From Deltaproteobacteria bacterium (lineage in GTDB: Bacteria; UBA10199; SPLOWO2-01-44-7): a stretch of DNA of 38,637 nt. The translations under genes and the position numbers were made by a program. Location: NCBI GenBank assembly GCA_030648035.1, contig JAUSII010000046.1, positions 1 through 38,637 on the forward strand, read 5' to 3'. The first letter of the stretch is position 1; each line of letters starts with the position of its first letter. The notes beneath the pieces were generated by a model. That model made no database searches. It had not been told where the DNA came from and saw only the letters and a program-made list of their open reading frames with translations. Below are positions 9,115 to 17,460 of the stretch, piece by piece.

Positions 9115-9907
9115 TGATGATTAACCCCCATTTTCTATTGATAGTGCCTTTCATCGGCCGTCCTGGAATCCAGGGTATAAAAGAAGAAGAAGATGAAATG
9201 TTTTTCTTCAGCTTTTGAACCGTTTTTGTCGATGAGCCACATGTTTCGAGACAGTAGCCGATACGGCGTCGGGTGCCGATGTTGCCATATCGAATTGCCA
9301 TGTCGGCCAATTGCGTAATGAATTTTTTATCCCCACTTTTATTTCTAATCCAATCATAAGCGCGAGGCAGTGTGTTGTAACGATCCCAATCGTAAACAGC
9401 ATCCATGAGAGTTCGCGCCGGGCTGGCCACGGGAATTTTTATGGTATTCGCAATGGTGATCATTTGCGTCCCCCCCAATCTCTTTCTCGGAATCTTCAGA
9501 AAATAATAGACGAGCCCACCTATCTTTCTTTCACCAGAAATTTTATCGTTATACACATACACCGCGTTAGGTGTCTGGTCATCCCACCGATAAAAATGAA
9601 AGGCCCATGGTCCGCCTATCTGATAAAGGGCCTTCTTTTCTTGCATGAGAATGTCTGCAACGATCAGTTCGTTGGTTTGCCACTGGCCTCCGGGCGGAAG
9701 TTTGGGAGGAACAATATAAAACCCCCTTTGGATGCGAAGAATAAGTCCGCGTCTGGACAATCGGCTCAAGAGTTCCCTTTCCTGTTTGGGAGTGATCCCC
9801 AAAGCATCGCCAATGTCCCCTTGCCGGACCTGGGTTTTGTTTTTAAATTGCACCCAGGTGAAAAACCGCATTTCCAACTGCCCCAATTGTGGATTTACAC
9901 GTTTCAT
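9092..9907 (-). CDS. AbiEi-family antitoxin and autorepressor
   Basis: This is the partner of the adjacent AbiEii-type toxin. The N-terminal winged helix-turn-helix (about residues 18-70, ending SRRGLILRIQRGFYIVPP) is the DNA-binding part usual for AbiEi. The C-terminal domain (about 80-230), with VASPARTLMDAVYDWDRY, matches the AbiEi C-terminal region. AbiEi proteins repress their own operon and neutralise the toxin without lasting complex formation. A promoter with an inverted repeat between its -35 and -10 boxes lies directly upstream. The ATG falls so close to the -10 box that the transcript may be leaderless. Confidence 0.86.
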   Translation of the reverse strand: MKRVNPQLGQLEMRFFTWVQFKNKTQVRQGDIGDALGITPKQERELLSRLSRRGLILRIQRGFYIVPPKLPPGGQWQTNELIVADILMQEKKALYQIGGPWAFHFYRWDDQTPNAVYVYNDKISGERKIGGLVYYFLKIPRKRLGGTQMITIANTIKIPVASPARTLMDAVYDWDRYNTLPRAYDWIRNKSGDKKFITQLADMAIRYGNIGTRRRIGYCLETCGSSTKTVQKLKKNISSSSSFIPWIPGRPMKGTINRKWGLIINAENHDE

Positions 9908-9915
9908 ACTATTTC

Positions 9916-9944
9916 ATAATAATTGCCTTACAAGCAATTATCAA
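9916..9944 (-). promoter_or_regulatory. Promoter and inverted-repeat operator of the first AbiE-like operon
   Basis: On the minus strand TTGATA (9944-9939), a 17-bp spacer and TATTAT (9921-9916) form a good sigma70 promoter. An inverted repeat, ATAATTGC (9919-9926) / GCAATTAT (9934-9941), fills the spacer and overlaps both boxes, as expected for an AbiEi autoregulatory operator. The ATG at 9907 is 8 bases from the -10 box. Confidence 0.75.
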
Positions 9945-9975
9945 GAAATAAAATAAACTGTAAAGTAAGGGGGAT

Positions 9976-10053
9976 GATCAATAGGAAGCGGATACGTATT
10001 GCACATCCGCCCGATAACTATCAGCTTATTCAATACGTATCCGCTTCTTGCTG
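9976..10053 (-). repeat. MITE-like palindromic repeat R3
   Basis: A near-palindrome with ends GATCAATAGGAAGCGGATAC and GTATCCGCTTCTTGCTG. Its reverse complement aligns with R2 at 15207-15307, and half of the unit is R1 at 13676-13726. It lies between the first AbiE-like cassette and the beta-barrel gene, whose start codon is inside it. Confidence 0.85.
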
Positions 10054-11117
10054 CTTTTTTGCTTCGTTGTGAGCAACTTTTTCCAATAATTGCCGATAAC
10101 TCCAATATGGAACCCCTTTTACCGGGAAATGAAATCACACCAAAATGGAATTTTGGGGCAGAGGCGGCCTATCATGGCCGTTCGGCTGAAAGTTCCGTCC
10201 TATATCCGGGGCCAGATTTTTTTGTGGGTAATTTTTCAGCAAAGAGAAATGGCCCTGTTTTTAATCTGGACACCCATTTTTCTTTGGACCGGCGCGCCAC
10301 TTTTTTAAAGTTCAATCCCTCTTGGCAGATCAGTTTGAATTCTCCCTATCAGCATCTTGAAATAGCCACCAATTTGGAAGGAAGCGGACGTCAATATTCG
10401 TTTGAAACGGGAACCAACCATATTGAAGAGGCAACCGGCGGTAAAATAAGCGCCAGCGCAACGCATCAGATAGAACTCGATTTTGGCACTTTACGCACCT
10501 CGCTGGATTATGCGCTGGCCATTTTTCACTTTCAGCAGACCGATGTGAATGATCGTTACGAAGCGGGGCCGGTGGTTGTACGTACCCGTCCAGAAATTTC
10601 TGAAGAAATTAAATTTGGATCTGCCCCACAGATGAAGGTACGAATGGGTCTGGCGTTCAATGCCGATTCTGAAATGACTGAAATCTGGGATGTGCGCGAG
10701 ATTCCAACCGGCATGCAATATGCCATGAACGACGCTGTCTGGAACCCGGCTTATTTTGTGGGGATCGATTTTTCACAAGCCGTCGCCAACGGTCTTTTTT
10801 ATGGAGGTCTGGATATCGGTTTTGAAAAGGGGAGATCTTTTTCTCAACTGAAAGATCCCGACACTCCCTTTACCACGGCCCACACGGTGACCACCAATAC
10901 TCTGGGTGCAAAATTGGGCTATGCCATTCCTAAAAAAATGTCTGTCGAGTTGGCGATGGAAAGACCCAATCCATTTTTTGCCTATCAGCGGACGTCGCTG
11001 GCTTTGCATCTTTATCCCGCGGAACCTCTTTATCTTCTGGTGGGGGGCAGTATTTATGCCGCTCCGGAAAGAACTGCCGCAGGCATCCTCTCCACCGGTT
11101 TGGGGGTGTTATGGTAA
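9999..11117 (+). CDS. Predicted outer membrane beta-barrel protein, N-terminus uncertain
   Basis: I do not recognise a named family. The body (from about residue 45) alternates hydrophobic and polar residues in strand-like segments. It ends in TGLGVLW, an aromatic C-terminal residue after an amphipathic strand, the usual outer membrane barrel signature. The only candidate export signal, around NTYPLLAAFLLRCEQLFPIIA, is translated from a TTG start at 9999 that lies inside the MITE-like repeat R3. The next in-frame ATG (10107) would have no signal peptide. So the repeat either supplied a new N-terminus or displaced the original one. The 3' end overlaps the metalloprotease start (ATGGTAA), so the two genes are translationally coupled. 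Confidence 0.6.
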   Translation: MHIRPITISLFNTYPLLAAFLLRCEQLFPIIADNSNMEPLLPGNEITPKWNFGAEAAYHGRSAESSVLYPGPDFFVGNFSAKRNGPVFNLDTHFSLDRRATFLKFNPSWQISLNSPYQHLEIATNLEGSGRQYSFETGTNHIEEATGGKISASATHQIELDFGTLRTSLDYALAIFHFQQTDVNDRYEAGPVVVRTRPEISEEIKFGSAPQMKVRMGLAFNADSEMTEIWDVREIPTGMQYAMNDAVWNPAYFVGIDFSQAVANGLFYGGLDIGFEKGRSFSQLKDPDTPFTTAHTVTTNTLGAKLGYAIPKKMSVELAMERPNPFFAYQRTSLALHLYPAEPLYLLVGGSIYAAPERTAAGILSTGLGVLW

Positions 11118-13594
11118 AACCGGTTGTTGCTGTCTGCAGGCCCGATCCAGCGGCATTGATGTGTGTTGAGGAAGAACCAAAAAAACGTGGGACATTGTTC
11201 TCGTCCGATCATTTTGTTTCCGATGCCGAATTTGTGAGTGCGCCTCGCAGAGTTATTCAACGCGGCTCCGGTTTTAATCTTTTGGTCGGTTGTTCTCCCT
11301 ATTATGGCGACGATCTTTGCACCGACTCTTTTAATCCTGCCAATCCGACGGAAACAATCGATCTGTCATCTTTGGAAAGTGTCTCACCAGAGGCCGCACA
11401 ACGTTTTAGAAAAATCTTATCCACCCTTCCGGCCCGATTTTTGGCAGGTGTTAAAACAATTACAGTGGTCGACAATTTTGAAACAACCCCCGGAGTGCAA
11501 GGGTACGGCACCAGAGAGGAGCATGCCGGGGCAAAGAAAAAGTGGGGCGGTGTTTTGGATGTGAGGCGTGGCGATTTGGAAGCCACCCAGCCAGAGCAGA
11601 TCTATTGGCTGCGTGAAGCTGTCATTCATGAAATTGGACACATTGTAGCCGAGCGACTTTCTGTGGAAAAACGACACGAATGGAAACAGATCCATCAATC
11701 GGATGTGAATGCGGAGAGTGTTATTTCCACCTACAGCGGCACTGGTGCCGTGGAAGATTTTGCCGAATTTTTCGCCAAAATGATCGTGGAACCCGATCTC
11801 ATTCTGCAAGGGGCGGTTCAGAATGAAACACTACGCAAAAAATATGATTTTTTTATAGCCAACGTTTTCTGCAATGAAGAGCCCATTCCAAAGGGTCTTG
11901 AATTTTTTAAGTTTCTGACTTCTTCAGCAGTGATACCGTCGCCTGGAGTTACTGACGATCCGGCTTACGCGCACCTCAAGGCAGACATCTTTTATGAAAT
12001 GGCCAAAAATTCTGAAAAATATTTTATGAGGGTTGAAATGGTAATGGAGCAGATGGCCAAGGCCACAGAGGGGGCTTCCGCCTTTCAGACTCTGCCAGAT
12101 CAGGATTATATCCATGCCAGCGATCACGGCCTTTACAGCCGCATCTTCGAACCGACAAAAGATTTTCTGGGCCTGTTGAAAGAACAGATCCAGAATGACC
12201 GCATTGCCGGGTCGGTGGCGATTTTTGTGAAAAATTTTGTCGATCGGCTGGAGAGAAAAGATTCCGATCTCCCATGGCTGGGATGGGAAGAAATAAAAGA
12301 AAAGGTTTTGGGTACTGTCCTCTTCTATGTCAGTAATACCGGACTTTGGCCCGGAGATACCAATCGAATTGCTGAACAGGTTGCCAGACTCTGGAACAAT
12401 TTTGATGAAGAGAGCAAAAAGAACTACCTCATTAGCAATAGAGGTCATCTGTTTGTAGGTCTGGCCTTTAAGGAACCTTTTGCCGATATTTTTCTCGCCG
12501 ATATGCTGACGGTTCTGGCAGGGCTGGATGCTTCATCAGATGATGCTGCAGATCTGCAAATGGCCATTTATTTTTTGGCCTCCGGGGCGGCAACTGAAGA
12601 AATTGCGGCTAAAAATACCATCAAGACAGCAAAATATCTGAAAATTGCGGCTGATCATTTTCAAATATTTAACTCTGATTCCTTAACAGATCCTCTCCTC
12701 TCTTTTTCCGATCTTTTGATTTGGCAATTTCAACACACCGGGATTTTACCCGAAGCCGATTTGTTGACAGCACTCGATAGCTATTTGGCCAAGGTGGATG
12801 ATGCCACCAATGCTTGCGGCCACCCACGCTTGCTGTTGGCCGCTTCGTTGCTACACTCAGAAGTGGAAGGCCCTGCGTCATCCAAAGTGCAAGAATATTT
12901 TTCCCGTTTTCAGGCAAAAACAAATTTGCGGGACTACTTAATATTGCCGAACGACTGCGTGAAGTATTCCAAAGAGAGCATGCTTAATATTTTGCTGGCC
13001 TACTTTAATGCCTTGGGGGACGTTCGCACCACGCCGCTTCAGCCATGGGACACCTATCTTCCCTACTATTTTGCCGGTGAACTCATGGCAAAAGGTGCCC
13101 TGCAAGACTTTGACTTGTTGGAATCGCATACCGAACGTCAAATTCAGATTGATGGACTGCGATCTTATATCAAGGCCCATGAGGCCTATTATACTTTCTA
13201 TGCATCCAATCGGGAAGGCAGACCGGATCAAATTTATCCCTTCGAGATCACCTATTCCCTAACCGAGCAGGCAAGAAAGTTTCTCGATTTTTATCTCACC
13301 CAAAGGCCTGTTTTTGTGGATGAAACTTGGCGCCCTATTTTAACCGAGTTCAGGGATAGTTTTAATCGGTCGTTGGCATTGGATCATCACAGCCGCCCGG
13401 AAGATGCTTCTCATTTTTATTATTACTCCGGTATTTTGTCGATGAATCTGGATGAAACCGACCAAGCCTGTTCCACTTTTCTCAATGGCATATTGATCTA
13501 TGCCACTTGTACCCGTTGCAATGACTCTGTGGACAAATTGCGCGACGCTTATCATAATTTCTGCATCCGTCTTGGTTATCCGCCGCTGGAATAA
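11111..13594 (+). CDS. Large putative zinc metalloprotease with HEIGH motif (ATLF/PPEP-like active site)
   Basis: Residues 173-177 read HEIGH, a HExxH zinc site. About 40 residues later comes VEDFAEFFAKM (E215 to M223), preceded by Tyr208 in STYSG. The spacing H173...H177...Y208...E215 resembles what I recall of Pro-Pro endopeptidase and anthrax lethal factor-like (M34) gluzincins, where a Tyr lies 7 residues before the third zinc ligand Glu. The segment just ahead, beginning VVDNFETTPGVQGYG, fits that domain. The remaining 600 residues are helical, possibly TPR-like, and I recognise no domain there. No signal peptide is seen. It overlaps the beta-barrel gene by 7 bases, suggesting a functional pair. 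Substrate unknown. Confidence 0.65.
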   Translation: MVKPVVAVCRPDPAALMCVEEEPKKRGTLFSSDHFVSDAEFVSAPRRVIQRGSGFNLLVGCSPYYGDDLCTDSFNPANPTETIDLSSLESVSPEAAQRFRKILSTLPARFLAGVKTITVVDNFETTPGVQGYGTREEHAGAKKKWGGVLDVRRGDLEATQPEQIYWLREAVIHEIGHIVAERLSVEKRHEWKQIHQSDVNAESVISTYSGTGAVEDFAEFFAKMIVEPDLILQGAVQNETLRKKYDFFIANVFCNEEPIPKGLEFFKFLTSSAVIPSPGVTDDPAYAHLKADIFYEMAKNSEKYFMRVEMVMEQMAKATEGASAFQTLPDQDYIHASDHGLYSRIFEPTKDFLGLLKEQIQNDRIAGSVAIFVKNFVDRLERKDSDLPWLGWEEIKEKVLGTVLFYVSNTGLWPGDTNRIAEQVARLWNNFDEESKKNYLISNRGHLFVGLAFKEPFADIFLADMLTVLAGLDASSDDAADLQMAIYFLASGAATEEIAAKNTIKTAKYLKIAADHFQIFNSDSLTDPLLSFSDLLIWQFQHTGILPEADLLTALDSYLAKVDDATNACGHPRLLLAASLLHSEVEGPASSKVQEYFSRFQAKTNLRDYLILPNDCVKYSKESMLNILLAYFNALGDVRTTPLQPWDTYLPYYFAGELMAKGALQDFDLLESHTERQIQIDGLRSYIKAHEAYYTFYASNREGRPDQIYPFEITYSLTEQARKFLDFYLTQRPVFVDETWRPILTEFRDSFNRSLALDHHSRPEDASHFYYYSGILSMNLDETDQACSTFLNGILIYATCTRCNDSVDKLRDAYHNFCIRLGYPPLE

Positions 13595-13613
13595 ATCTTT
13601 GGGTGAAACTCCC

Positions 13614-13677
13614 ATGAACAAATCCCACTCCATTCAATGTCCCTACTGCGGTGAAGAGGGAGAACGAGTAACATCGA
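13614..13677 (+). repeat. Dispersed short repeat with hairpin, copy 1
   Basis: A 64-bp segment starting ATGAACAAATCCCACTCC and ending GAACGAGTAACATCGA. It is matched at 18425-18487 with about seven differences including one deleted base, and its first 20 bases recur at 18123. It contains a CCCT...GAAGAGGG hairpin. It follows the metalloprotease stop and runs into repeat R1. Confidence 0.85.
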
Positions 13678-13726
13678 TCAGCAAGAAGCGCCGTGCCCGC
13701 CTCCGGCGGGGATACATATTGAATAA
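13676..13726 (+). repeat. MITE-like repeat R1 (half unit)
   Basis: The 51 bases from GATCAGCAAGAAGCG through a GCCCGCCTCCGGCGGG palindrome to ATTGAATAAT match the left half of R2 (15207-15256). The right half is missing and replaced by the 36-bp phosphodiesterase-tail repeat. Confidence 0.85.
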
Positions 13727-13762
13727 TCCATCCGCGATTGATGGCGAGTCGCTGGTTTAATC
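13727..13762 (+). repeat. 36-bp direct repeat, copy 2 (orphan copy of the phosphodiesterase 3' end)
   Basis: Matches 8217-8252 at 35 of 36 bases. It carries the codons for SAIDGESLV and a stop, far from the real gene. The second AbiE-like toxin gene ends in its TTTAA, just as the first one ends beside copy 1. Confidence 0.9.
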
Positions 13763-14491
13763 CATCTGTTCCAATCTTTGAATCACCTTCGCCAAAGAAG
13801 ATTGAATAATGCGGAGCATACTGGTCTGTTGTGTTGCGGGCAGAAGGGGATAGAGTTCTTCCTCCAGTTTTTTTTCAGTTAAACTCTCCACCCGTTTTTT
13901 TAAAAGAGACGCCGCTTTTTTAAAATCCAAAGCAACCGGTTTTTGTCTCCGAATGGAGGATTTTTTGAGACGCTCTTGCATGGTTTTGGGATCAAATGTG
14001 CAAAGAGGTTCAAAGAGTGTGATGTCGTAGAGATCGCGCATGTTCTCCCTCTCGATGCAGGCGGCGATCTTGTTGGCGAAGGCCTCGGGCAGTGCGATGA
14101 CCTGAATCACACGGGCCCCCATCGCATAGGAAGAGGCGAGAGTCGTTGTTGCAAACGATTCGGTGGGAAGATTCAGCGATGCCACCACGCTCATTTCCAG
14201 CCGGATTTTTTCATCCGCTGTTTCTCCCTGAAGCCCCACAAAAATGCCGCGGGAATTTATTTCAAACGAAGTCACTTTGGCCAAAGCGAATTGTTTCAGA
14301 GCTTTGCGTATCTCTTCTCCCAATACCTTTTTGGAGACTTTCGACAGAAAAAAACAGTCGATATCCTGCGTGGAGCGGGGGCTGTTGAGCAGGCAGAGCA
14401 ACATGCCCCCGGCCAGGACAAATTTTTCCTTGAATTTTTCAGAGAGGAAATGAATCGTTTGCAATAGCAGTTTTTGTTGGGCATCAGGCAT
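13757..14491 (-). CDS. AbiEii-like nucleotidyltransferase toxin (second TA pair)
   Basis: The nucleotidyltransferase fold is indicated by FVLAGGMLLCLL (GG motif) followed by STQDIDCFFLS with the D-x-D pair, and by a later ENMRDLYDITLFEPL motif equivalent to the RDYYDLY motif of AbiEii proteins. At 244 aa it is shorter than, and clearly different from, the toxin at 8251. The start overlaps the antitoxin gene by 8 bases. Its stop lies inside the 36-bp repeat, so like the first toxin it ends exactly at a copy of the phosphodiesterase tail. Toxin activity is inferred from the family and from gene pairing. Confidence 0.82.
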   Translation of the reverse strand: MPDAQQKLLLQTIHFLSEKFKEKFVLAGGMLLCLLNSPRSTQDIDCFFLSKVSKKVLGEEIRKALKQFALAKVTSFEINSRGIFVGLQGETADEKIRLEMSVVASLNLPTESFATTTLASSYAMGARVIQVIALPEAFANKIAACIERENMRDLYDITLFEPLCTFDPKTMQERLKKSSIRRQKPVALDFKKAASLLKKRVESLTEKKLEEELYPLLPATQQTSMLRIIQSSLAKVIQRLEQMD

Positions 14492-15092
14492 TGAGAATCC
14501 TCCTTGCGAATTTCACGAATTTTGGATTTTTATATTTTTTAAGATATGCATTTACACTTTTTTTGTTGAGTCTTGAGACATCGACTTCAGTTAACGGGTC
14601 GATCACAAATCGTCTTCCTTTGGTGTAGAAGTAGAGCATATCGATAAAAGCTTTTTCCGGCGTGGCCATGGCAATAGCCCCCTGCATTTCAAAACCAAAA
14701 AAAAGATCGGCAGACAGCGAGCAATAAATAATGTCTCCATTCGGAGTTTTGATTTTTTTTGCGCGGGGTTTCATCCATACAACAGAGAGTCTCTCTTTTG
14801 GAATTGTGCCTATGAATCCTCTCTGCGCGAGAGCCGAATCCATCGAAATATAACTGTCGGGAGCCAGACGTTGAGAGAGTGTGAAAAGATCAAACGGACG
14901 TGTGACATAAAACCCCCGTTGTATCCTGGTCAAAATTTTGGCCTTCACCAGTTTTTGAATGGCACGGCTATTGGTTACAGTCGAATAGGTCCCCATAATG
15001 TTGGAGAGATCCGAATAACCAAAAACCCCACCCATTCCGGCTTTAAACCGGTTTATGCCCTCTATCACAGTTATGATGAGCTCTTTTTTCAT
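14484..15092 (-). CDS. AbiEi-like antitoxin (second TA pair)
   Basis: A winged-helix N-terminus (about residues 20-66, ending KAKILTRIQRGFYVTRP) closely parallels the LRIQRGFYIV wing of the first AbiEi protein. A C-terminal domain with AMATPEKAFIDMLYFYTKGRR is typical of type IV antitoxins. It is predicted to repress its operon and counter the toxin next to it. A long inverted repeat abuts the start codon and is the likely operator. Length 202 aa, within the range of the shorter AbiEi subgroup. Confidence 0.85.
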   Translation of the reverse strand: MKKELIITVIEGINRFKAGMGGVFGYSDLSNIMGTYSTVTNSRAIQKLVKAKILTRIQRGFYVTRPFDLFTLSQRLAPDSYISMDSALAQRGFIGTIPKERLSVVWMKPRAKKIKTPNGDIIYCSLSADLFFGFEMQGAIAMATPEKAFIDMLYFYTKGRRFVIDPLTEVDVSRLNKKSVNAYLKKYKNPKFVKFARRILNA

Positions 15093-15133
15093 ACTGTATA
15101 GATACTATCATAAAATGATCATAAGTATACAGT
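15093..15133 (-). promoter_or_regulatory. Inverted-repeat operator of the second AbiE-like operon
   Basis: ACTGTATA (15093-15100) and TATACAGT (15126-15133) form perfect outer arms, and the match continues inward to ATCAT/ATGAT with few differences. The repeat begins at the base next to the antitoxin ATG and covers the likely core promoter. Confidence 0.7.
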
Positions 15134-15206
15134 GTAATTTTATATCATAACGACAGAAAATTCATAAATGTGTGAAGTATCTGTCAAAATGAAAACAAAG
15201 GGGAAC

Positions 15207-15307
15207 GATCAGCAAGAATCGCCGTGCCCGCCTCCGGCGGGGATACGTATTGAATAAGCTGGTAGTTATCAAAGAGATGTGCAAAACGTATCCGCTTCTT
15301 ATTGATC
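15207..15307 (+). repeat. MITE-like palindromic repeat R2 (full unit)
   Basis: A 101-bp unit starting GATCAGCAAGAATCGCC and ending CGTATCCGCTTCTTATTGATC (terminal inverted repeats). It carries an extra GCCCGCCTCCGGCGGG palindrome absent from R3. It sits between the second AbiE-like cassette and the DUF262 gene. Confidence 0.85.
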
Positions 15308-15336
15308 TTTATTAACGACACCGAAGGATCCACTAT

Positions 15337-17460
15337 ATGAAAGCCACTGAAGCCAAGTTGCTCGATTTTCTGAAGAAGTCACCACAGTTTGTTATCCCTA
15401 TCTACCAGCGCACCTATTCGTGGACCAAGAAGGAATGTCGCCAGCTTTGGGAGGATATTGTGCGTTGTGGCAGTAGCGACAAGATCACCGTCCATTTCGT
15501 CGGCTCCATCGTTTATGTCGAGAGCGGCCTCTCCCAAGTTACGCATCAGTCGCCGCTTCTCGTCATCGACGGCCAACAGCGCCTGACTACAGTGTCGCTG
15601 TTGCTTGCGGCCCTCGCTAAAGCAGTAGCCGAGGACGAACCCTTCGACGGTTTTTCACAGCGGAAGATCAAGAATTACTACCTGCTGAATCCGGAAGAGT
15701 CTGGCGAGCGTCACTTTAAGCTGCTGCTGTCACAAACCGACAAGGCCTCGCTTACGGCCATCGTTAATGAGGGAGATCTGCCCCAACATCATTCTCTTCG
15801 CATAGCGGAGAATTACGAGTGGTTTGAAAAATGGATTGCGGAAGACAATGTCGAACTTTCCACGTTGTGCAAGGGGCTTGCGAAATTGGTTGTGGTGGAC
15901 ATAGCGCTGACCCGTGACCAAGACAATCCACAGCTTATTTTTGAGAGTATGAACTCGACTGGCAAAGAGTTGAGTCAGGCAGATCTCATTCGCAATTTCA
16001 TTCTGATGGGCCTTGAGCCAGATTTCCAAACACGACTTTACGAGCAGTTTTGGCGTCCGATGGAATTGGAGTTCGGACAGGAAGCCTATGGCACACACTT
16101 TGACGGTTTCATGCGGTACTACCTGACTGTCAAGACGGGAGAGCTTCCCAACATTAATGCCGTTTACGATGCCTTCAAGGAACATTCGCAAAGCTCACGG
16201 ACAAATGCCTCTGATGATAAAAGCCATATAGAAAGTTTGGTTCGTGAGATTCGTGACTACGCTCGGCATTTTTGCGCGATGGCGTTGGGAAGCGAACCCG
16301 ACGCTGATCTCAAACTCGCATTCCATGATCTGCGCGAGCTGAAGGTTGATGTCGCCTATCCGTTTCTATTGGAACTGTATCACGACTACAAAACCGATTC
16401 CCTGACCAAGACCGATCTTCTGGCGAGTGTGCGACTGGTTGAAGCGTATGTGTTTCGCCGTGCCATCTGCGCTATTCCGACCAACTCGATGAACAAAACA
16501 TTTGCGACATTCACCAAGGCGCTGAAGAAGGACCGCTATTTCGAGAGTATTCAGGCTCACTTGCTGGGACTGCCGTCCTACCGCCGATTCCCCACAGACG
16601 ATGAGTTCCACCGTGATCTTCAAATCCGCGATCTCTACAACTTTCGCAGTCGCAGTTATTGGTTGCGCCGTTTGGAGAACCATGGTCGCCAAGAGCGCGC
16701 GATGGTGGATGAATACACCATCGAACACATTTTGCCGCAGAATGAAAACCTTTCATCCAAATGGCGCGAAGCTCTTGGTTTGGACTGGCAGCGTGTTCAG
16801 AAAACTTGGTTGCACACACTTGGTAATCTGACACTCACCGCCTACAACAGCGACTATAGTGACCGTGCCTTTGACGAGAAACGCGATATGCCGGATACAC
16901 CTGAAAAGGGACTGAAGCAAAGTCCGCTCAATCTTAATCTGGGTCTTGGCATGTTGCAGACTTGGGATGAGACGGCGATCAAAACTCGCGCCGGCAAACT
17001 CGCTGACCTTGCCGTCAGTGTGTGGTTAGCCCCCGTTCTGCCCCGCGATATTTTGGATGTCTACCGCCCGAAAGCCGATGCCGTTACGGAATATACCATC
17101 GATGATCATCCGCACCTTCTTGCGGAGAGTCTGCGCCCGGTGTTCGAAGCTTTTCGCAAGGAGGTGCTCGCGCTCGACCCCTGCGTGAGAGAGGAGTTTT
17201 TAAAACTCTGGGTTGCCTACAAGGCCGAGAGCAACTTTGTGGACATAGTTCCCCAAGCTAAACGGCTACGCCTAACATTGAACTTGCGCTTTGCCGATGT
17301 GAATGATCCGAAGGGACTTTGTGAAGACGTCACGGGCCGTGGCCGTTGGGGAAGCGGCGATGTACAAATTGGCCTCTCAAAACTGGAAGACCTGCCGTAT
17401 GTGATTGGACTCGTCCGTCAATCACTTGAACTTCAACTGGGCAACGGTAGAGACGCATGA
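15337..17460 (+). CDS. DUF262/DUF1524 (GmrSD-like) nuclease, predicted type IV restriction or anti-phage protein
   Basis: The N-terminal DUF262 domain has IPIYQRTYSWTKKEC, FVGSIVYVE and LLVIDGQQRLTTVSLL, the ParB-like nucleotide-binding and hydrolysing motif. A second motif, MNSTGKELSQADLIRNFIL, follows. The DUF1524 part (about residues 455-530) has the HNH-type YTIEHILPQN and HTLGNLTLTAYNS. The C-terminal region (about 575-705, starting near YTIDDHPHL) resembles DUF5655. Fused GmrS-GmrD proteins cleave glucosylated or otherwise modified phage DNA, so a defence role is likely. The gene overlaps the PIN-like gene by ATGA. It is clearly richer in GC than that partner. Confidence 0.88.
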   Translation: MKATEAKLLDFLKKSPQFVIPIYQRTYSWTKKECRQLWEDIVRCGSSDKITVHFVGSIVYVESGLSQVTHQSPLLVIDGQQRLTTVSLLLAALAKAVAEDEPFDGFSQRKIKNYYLLNPEESGERHFKLLLSQTDKASLTAIVNEGDLPQHHSLRIAENYEWFEKWIAEDNVELSTLCKGLAKLVVVDIALTRDQDNPQLIFESMNSTGKELSQADLIRNFILMGLEPDFQTRLYEQFWRPMELEFGQEAYGTHFDGFMRYYLTVKTGELPNINAVYDAFKEHSQSSRTNASDDKSHIESLVREIRDYARHFCAMALGSEPDADLKLAFHDLRELKVDVAYPFLLELYHDYKTDSLTKTDLLASVRLVEAYVFRRAICAIPTNSMNKTFATFTKALKKDRYFESIQAHLLGLPSYRRFPTDDEFHRDLQIRDLYNFRSRSYWLRRLENHGRQERAMVDEYTIEHILPQNENLSSKWREALGLDWQRVQKTWLHTLGNLTLTAYNSDYSDRAFDEKRDMPDTPEKGLKQSPLNLNLGLGMLQTWDETAIKTRAGKLADLAVSVWLAPVLPRDILDVYRPKADAVTEYTIDDHPHLLAESLRPVFEAFRKEVLALDPCVREEFLKLWVAYKAESNFVDIVPQAKRLRLTLNLRFADVNDPKGLCEDVTGRGRWGSGDVQIGLSKLEDLPYVIGLVRQSLELQLGNGRDA

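Larger units (their letters stand above)
13614..13760 (+). pseudogene. Chimeric 48-codon reading frame made of repeat fragments
   Basis: The frame begins MNKSHSIQCPYCGEEGE, resembling the start of small CPXCG-motif cysteine-rich proteins, then reads through repeat R1 and ends with the last nine residues of the phosphodiesterase (SAIDGESLV). It is therefore a junction of three repeated pieces (13614-13677, 13676-13726, 13727-13762). A functional product is unlikely. The CPXCG resemblance is weak, and the copy at 18425 is frameshifted in the same place. Confidence 0.55.

Noticed and set aside
13500-13760. 86-aa ORF as a real small gene
   Set aside because: It begins inside the metalloprotease gene in another frame and is a mosaic of three repeats ending with the phosphodiesterase tail.
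8251-15092. The two AbiE-like pairs as a tandem duplication
   Set aside because: The toxins and antitoxins differ greatly in length and sequence; only the flanking repeats are shared.
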